Source: CAVQHY01 sp963712465 (GTDB lineage Bacteria; Actinomycetota; Thermoleophilia; Gaiellales; Gaiellaceae). From it: DNA of 64,000 bases. Positions within the stretch are counted from its first letter, which is position 1. Every line of letters begins with the position of its first letter. This document shows, piece by piece, positions 61,273-64,000 of the stretch. The notes beneath the pieces are model-generated. The model had not been told where the DNA came from. It made no database searches and saw nothing but the letters and a program-made list of their open reading frames with translations. The position numbers and the translations under genes are program-made. Location of the stretch: the NCBI GenBank assembly GCA_963712465.1, contig CAVQHY010000005.1, positions 394,866 to 458,865 on the forward strand, read 5' to 3'.

Positions 61273-62196
61273 CTAGCTCGATCCGAGCGCGCCGAGCTCC
61301 GAGAAGTCCAGCACCTTGCTCTCGGGCGGCGCCTCGACCTGGACGTCGACGCCGAAGTCGAAGAGCTCCATCGTCATCAGCATCGACGCGTCCCCCGCGC
61401 CGGCCGCTGCGAAGCTCATGTTCATGGTCATCCGCCGCAGGAGGCCCTCGTCGTCGATCCAGGCGTCGACCGGCACCTCGTCGAGGCCCGTCTGCTTCGT
61501 CAGCTGGGCGATCGCCTGCTCGTACCGGGCCCGCTGCTCGTCGGGGAGGTAGTCGGGCGCCTTCGTGAGATCGACCGCCGCGTGGTAGCGCGTCGTCTCG
61601 ACGCCGCGCACCTGCTCGCGGCCGATCTCCTGGACGCGTGTGCTCGCGCCCTCGAGGTACTGGAGAAACTGCGACGGATCGTTCTGGCCGAACTGCGACC
61701 CGATCAGGCTCTGATCGACGCCCTGCTGCGCGGCGAGCGCGGCGACGTCGAGCTTCAGCCACGACTTGCCGGGCCGGACGGTCTCGAGGGCCGGCATGCG
61801 CATGTACATGACCTTCCCGTCCATGCGCATCTCGTCGGGCATGAACCCCTTCGCCTGCTCGGCCTGCGCGCCCAGCGCGGCGAGGAGGCCGGAGTAGTCG
61901 AGCCTCATCTGCCCGCGCTGCCCCGCGAAGTCGAACTCGCCCGCGGCGCCCAGCTCGACCGGGCCGTCGAGCCCGGGGACGCCTGCCATGGTCATCGTGA
62001 TCGTCATCGCCATCCGCGCGCTGCCGGCGTCGCTTGTTCGTGCTGCCGCGAGGACGACCGCAGAGTCGGCGCCCTCCGACACGACCGCCTGCGGCGAGGC
62101 GGAGCCGGACGAGTCGGACTCGCTCGAGCCGGCACATCCGGAGAGCAGGGCGGCGGCGAGGAGAGCGAGCAGGGCAGCGGGCAGCGTGCGCGTCAC
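61273..62196 (-). CDS. Putative lipoprotein (LppX/LprG-like)
   Basis: A 307-residue exported protein with lipobox LLSGC (Cys21). The mature part is rich in Met and amphipathic strands, with segments such as MRLDYSGLLAALG, VMYMRMPAL and DAWIDDEGLLRRMTMNM, as in actinobacterial lipid-binding lipoproteins of the LppX/LprAFG type. A ligand role is inference. GTG 62196 has GAAGGAT upstream. It is convergent with the kinase gene, 5 nt apart. Confidence 0.75.
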   Translation of the reverse strand: MTRTLPAALLALLAAALLSGCAGSSESDSSGSASPQAVVSEGADSAVVLAAARTSDAGSARMAMTITMTMAGVPGLDGPVELGAAGEFDFAGQRGQMRLDYSGLLAALGAQAEQAKGFMPDEMRMDGKVMYMRMPALETVRPGKSWLKLDVAALAAQQGVDQSLIGSQFGQNDPSQFLQYLEGASTRVQEIGREQVRGVETTRYHAAVDLTKAPDYLPDEQRARYEQAIAQLTKQTGLDEVPVDAWIDDEGLLRRMTMNMSFAAAGAGDASMLMTMELFDFGVDVQVEAPPESKVLDFSELGALGSS

Positions 62197-62346
62197 GGGG
62201 ATCCTTCCGTTCGGTCGGTGGCTCTGGTTCCCCCGTCGGCGGAAAGCGGAGCCCAGTCAATCCCCCATCTCGGGCACCCGTCAGGACGGACACGCCGCCC
62301 ACGGTCGTCGCGCGCGCCAAGGACATGGAGCGGGCAGACTCTCGCC

Positions 62347-62970
62347 ATGAGGTGCCGGAGCTGCGTTCTTGCGATTGCGGGGCTCGGCGTCCTGTACGTC
62401 CGATTTCTCCGCAGGCCGATCCTCACCTGGGGGGCGAGTGACGTGGATGCGTCCGCGCGACTACCGGGCGACGAGTTGCTCGACGACGCCGACGGGGTTG
62501 CGACGCGGGCCATTGCGATCGACGCGCCGCCGTCCGCCGTGTGGCCCTGGATCGCACAGATGGGCCCTTCTCCCCGCGGCGGGGCCTATACGTACGACTG
62601 GATCGAGAACCTCTTGGGCCTCGACATGCACAGCGTCGATCGCATCCTGCCCGAGTTCCAGCAACCGGAGGTTGGCGACATCATCGGCTACGGGCCGAAT
62701 CGAATGCGGCTCGAGCGAGTCGAACCGGAGCAGGTGCTCGCCTGGCGCTCCGAGGACGGCAACTGGGTGTGGACCTTCGTGCTCGAGGCGCGCGACGGCT
62801 CTACGCGGCTGATTAGTCGCAACCGCTTCCGGCTACCGACTATCGCAGCCCGGCTGGGAATGATCCCGATGGAGCCGGCCTCGCTCGTCATGGAGCGAAA
62901 GATGTTGCGCGGAATCAAGCAGCGGGCGGAACGCAGCGCTGCTGCCACGACGCAGCGGCCGTACGAGTGA
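62347..62970 (+). CDS. SRPBCC-family protein with N-terminal membrane segment
   Basis: A 207-residue protein with a short hydrophobic N-terminus followed by a START/SRPBCC-like ligand-binding domain: IAIDAPPSAVWPWIAQMG, then YTYDWIENLLGLDMHSVDRI in blocks and WVWTFVLEARDGSTRLISRN. No catalytic role is assignable. ATG 62347 is the likely start. It stands between a divergent lipoprotein and a convergent stress protein. Confidence 0.82.
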   Translation: MRCRSCVLAIAGLGVLYVRFLRRPILTWGASDVDASARLPGDELLDDADGVATRAIAIDAPPSAVWPWIAQMGPSPRGGAYTYDWIENLLGLDMHSVDRILPEFQQPEVGDIIGYGPNRMRLERVEPEQVLAWRSEDGNWVWTFVLEARDGSTRLISRNRFRLPTIAARLGMIPMEPASLVMERKMLRGIKQRAERSAAATTQRPYE

Positions 62971-62988
62971 GCGAGCAGGCGAGTTCGC

Positions 62989-63393
62989 TCAGCGGACGAC
63001 CAGTACGTCGCATGGGGCGTCGTGGACGACCTTGGAGCTCACCGACCCGAGCAACGTCCGCTGGAGGGCGTTCTTTCCTCGGGTTCCGACGATCACCAGG
63101 TCGGCGCCTTCGCTCGACGCGGCCTCGACGATCGCGTCGGCCGGATCGCCACGACCCTCGATCAGCTTCGGCTTCACGCCGCCCTCGACAAGCATCGCCT
63201 TCGCGTCGCTCAACTCGGCGCTTCGCTCTGCCGCCTCGTCAGGGTCGATCGGGGCCGCTCCATGCACTGCCCCCATGTGAACGGAGACGGCACTGACGAC
63301 GGAGACCGAGCCGCCTCCCTGGGCAAGCTCGGCCGCCTTGGCCAGCGCGCGCTTTGCCGTGTCAGACCCGTCATAGCCGACAACGATCTTCAT
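62989..63393 (-). CDS. Universal stress protein (UspA family)
   Basis: A 134-residue Usp domain: MKIVVGYDGSDTAKRALAKA at the start and the ATP loop GTRGKNALQRTLLGSVSSKVV near the end (GxxG...GS pattern), so ATP binding is plausible. ATG 63393 has a GGAGGAGG ribosome-binding site. A palindrome about 23 nt upstream may control it. Confidence 0.92.
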   Translation of the reverse strand: MKIVVGYDGSDTAKRALAKAAELAQGGGSVSVVSAVSVHMGAVHGAAPIDPDEAAERSAELSDAKAMLVEGGVKPKLIEGRGDPADAIVEAASSEGADLVIVGTRGKNALQRTLLGSVSSKVVHDAPCDVLVVR

Positions 63394-63415
63394 CGCCTCT
63401 GCCTCCTCCTCGGTT

Positions 63416-63432
63416 TGCGCGATTCTCGCGCA
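63416..63432 (-). promoter_or_regulatory. Palindrome upstream of the Usp gene
   Basis: TGCGCGA-TTC-TCGCGCA has perfect 7-bp arms. On the minus strand its centre contains GAGAAT, a possible -10 box, so it could be an operator over the promoter. Confidence 0.4.
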
Positions 63433-63722
63433 TGCAGACCCGCGAAGCCAGCCCGAGCTGTCCGCCGCCTATCAACGACCCCTCGCGCGTGGGGCATGCG
63501 GCTTCCAGCATCACCGCGATTCCGGCGCGAGAGCTCCAGCACGTGCCCGGACCTCGGCCCGCGTCCGGTCACGGGGAAGGCCGCTGAGGTCGGGGTGCGT
63601 TCACGACTGGTCGCCGACGGCTCCCGGTCGACGAAGGCGCTGTCACGTCCACCCGACCATTCATGCCGACCGTCGCAGCGCGCAGCCTCGCCGCAGGCCA
63701 CGAGCGAGCGTCGCTCTGTTCC

Positions 63723-63909
63723 ATGCGAACATGTGTTCGTGACGTCGCAGGCCACGCCTGGGCACGCTTCCGCCGCGCCCTCGACTCGGGTAACGCGACG
63801 GTCGCCTTGGCTGCGGCAGCGGAGTTCCAGCGTCGGGCTGACTGAGGCGCTCCGTGGCGCTGATTGGGCACAAACGGGGCACAAACTCGAATTCTGCCGC
63901 CGCTTCTGA
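63723..63909 (+). pseudogene. Fragment of a small hypothetical protein, frameshifted and truncated
   Basis: From ATG 63723 the frame reads RDVAGHAWARFRRALDSGNATVALAAAAE, in blocks HAWARFRRALDSGN and ATVALAAAAE, a pattern I associate with small actinobacterial hypotheticals. It stops at 63845. The +1 frame continues SVGLTEALR, then unrelated residues to 63909. One frameshift plus loss of the 3' end would explain this. The family assignment is from memory and tentative. Confidence 0.3.
63726..63739. promoter_or_regulatory. LexA-type SOS box
   Basis: CGAACATGTGTTCG fits the Gram-positive/actinobacterial LexA consensus CGAACRNRYGTTCG at every position. It lies in the gene-poor region and overlaps the start of a broken frame; no SOS gene is adjacent. 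Confidence 0.55.
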
Positions 63910-63921
63910 CAACACCGACTC

Positions 63922-63950
63922 AAACAAAAATGCCGCTTTTGCGGGGCTTT
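63922..63950 (-). terminator. Terminator of tRNA-Gln
   Basis: On the minus strand, downstream of the tRNA, GCCCCGC-AAAA-GCGGC is followed by TTTTT, an intrinsic-terminator-like arrangement with one imperfect pairing region. Confidence 0.5.
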
Positions 63951-63957
63951 CGTGAGG

Positions 63958-64000
63958 CTGCGGGACTAGGATTCGAACCTAGACTACCTGATCCAGAGTC
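63958..64000 (-). tRNA. tRNA-Gln (anticodon CTG), 3' part, cut by window end
   Basis: The visible 43 nt include anticodon loop CTCTGGA (anticodon CTG), variable TAGT, T arm CTAGG-TTCGAAT-CCTAG, acceptor 3' strand TCCCGCA and discriminator G, the U1-A72/G73 type expected for tRNA-Gln. The 5' part lies beyond the window. Confidence 0.85.

Larger units (their letters stand above)
63394..63957. other. Gene-poor region before tRNA-Gln
   Basis: About 560 bases with no convincing intact gene. It contains a palindrome (63416), a LexA-type box (63726), a broken reading frame (63723-63909) and a tRNA terminator (63922). The remaining open frames have no family resemblance. Confidence 0.6.

Noticed and set aside
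58766..62326. A 1186-codon minus-strand frame opposite the histidine kinase
   Set aside because: It is a shadow of a well-defined kinase and has no recognisable domain.
63022..63909. A 295-codon plus-strand frame over the last stress protein gene
   Set aside because: It is mostly antisense to the stress protein and has no domain; only its last part coincides with the possible pseudogene fragment.

Overview
This is a GC-rich (roughly 70%) bacterial chromosome segment. It encodes a meso-diaminopimelate-type MurE, no FtsA, many GTG and TTG starts, and many genes whose start codon lies 6-9 nt after a TANNNT -10 box, implying leaderless mRNAs. Together these point to a deep-branching actinobacterium, most likely class Thermoleophilia (Gaiellales-like). 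That placement is inference; there is no rRNA in the window.

Layout. 1-2942: a three-subunit molybdenum hydroxylase of the xanthine dehydrogenase family, cut by the window edge. 2945-11555: housekeeping and catabolic genes (lspA, a ZIP transporter, an OmpR-type regulator, a GNAT enzyme, a flavin monooxygenase, an NAD(P)-dependent dehydrogenase with SAF-like C-terminus, hemG/cgoX, a secreted M15-like protein, an AlkA-type glycosylase, a cupin). 11591-18858: a DUF192 protein, a frameshifted hydantoinase/oxoprolinase pair (hyuA, hyuB), a cupin, a saccharopine-dehydrogenase-like enzyme, an ECF-like sigma factor coupled to ogt, and a PfkB kinase. 18842-19876: a secreted HExxH protein.

19948-35382 is the division and cell-wall (dcw) cluster: mraZ, rsmH, ftsL-like, ftsI, murE, murF, mraY, murD, ftsW, murG, murC, murB, ftsQ, ftsZ. 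It has a visible mraZ promoter carrying three MraZ boxes with 10-bp periodicity, an extended -10 promoter at murE and a canonical TTGACA-N17-TACTCT promoter at ftsZ. Many junctions are GTGA or TTGA stop/start overlaps. 35476-39794 is a complete glycine cleavage operon (gcvT, gcvH, gcvPA, gcvPB). It is followed by rlmN, a marR-MFS-ltaE operon, a cation/proton exchanger, a HAD hydrolase, a Cys-rich hypothetical, endonuclease IV, gltX, another MFS carrier, a receiver protein, a flippase-like membrane protein, stress proteins and ftsH.

56731-58733 is the most unusual stretch. A homocysteine methyltransferase lies behind a SAM-I-type riboswitch. Next to the riboswitch is a 40-bp copy of the 3' half of the nearby tRNA-Glu. 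Between this copy and the intact tRNA lies a 0.7-kb remnant carrying a small dimeric-barrel protein, resembling a decayed tRNA-integrated island. A 45-residue zinc-ribbon protein sits beyond the tRNA. 58868-64000 holds a PAS-GAF histidine kinase, a lipoprotein, an SRPBCC protein, a stress protein, a gene-poor stretch with a perfect LexA-type box, and the 3' part of a tRNA-Gln at the window end.

Repeats are prominent: a G-rich linker repeat between genes, also forming a 63/60-bp tandem at the sigma factor N-terminus; a palindromic CCACCC/GGGTGG repeat; and a 165-bp MITE-like inverted-repeat element that appears to supply the start codon of a lipoprotein. I did not find a clearly new multi-gene system. 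The most distinctive signals are the leaderless-promoter grammar with interlocked divergent promoters, the tRNA-Glu remnant island, the MITE-like element and the repeat family.
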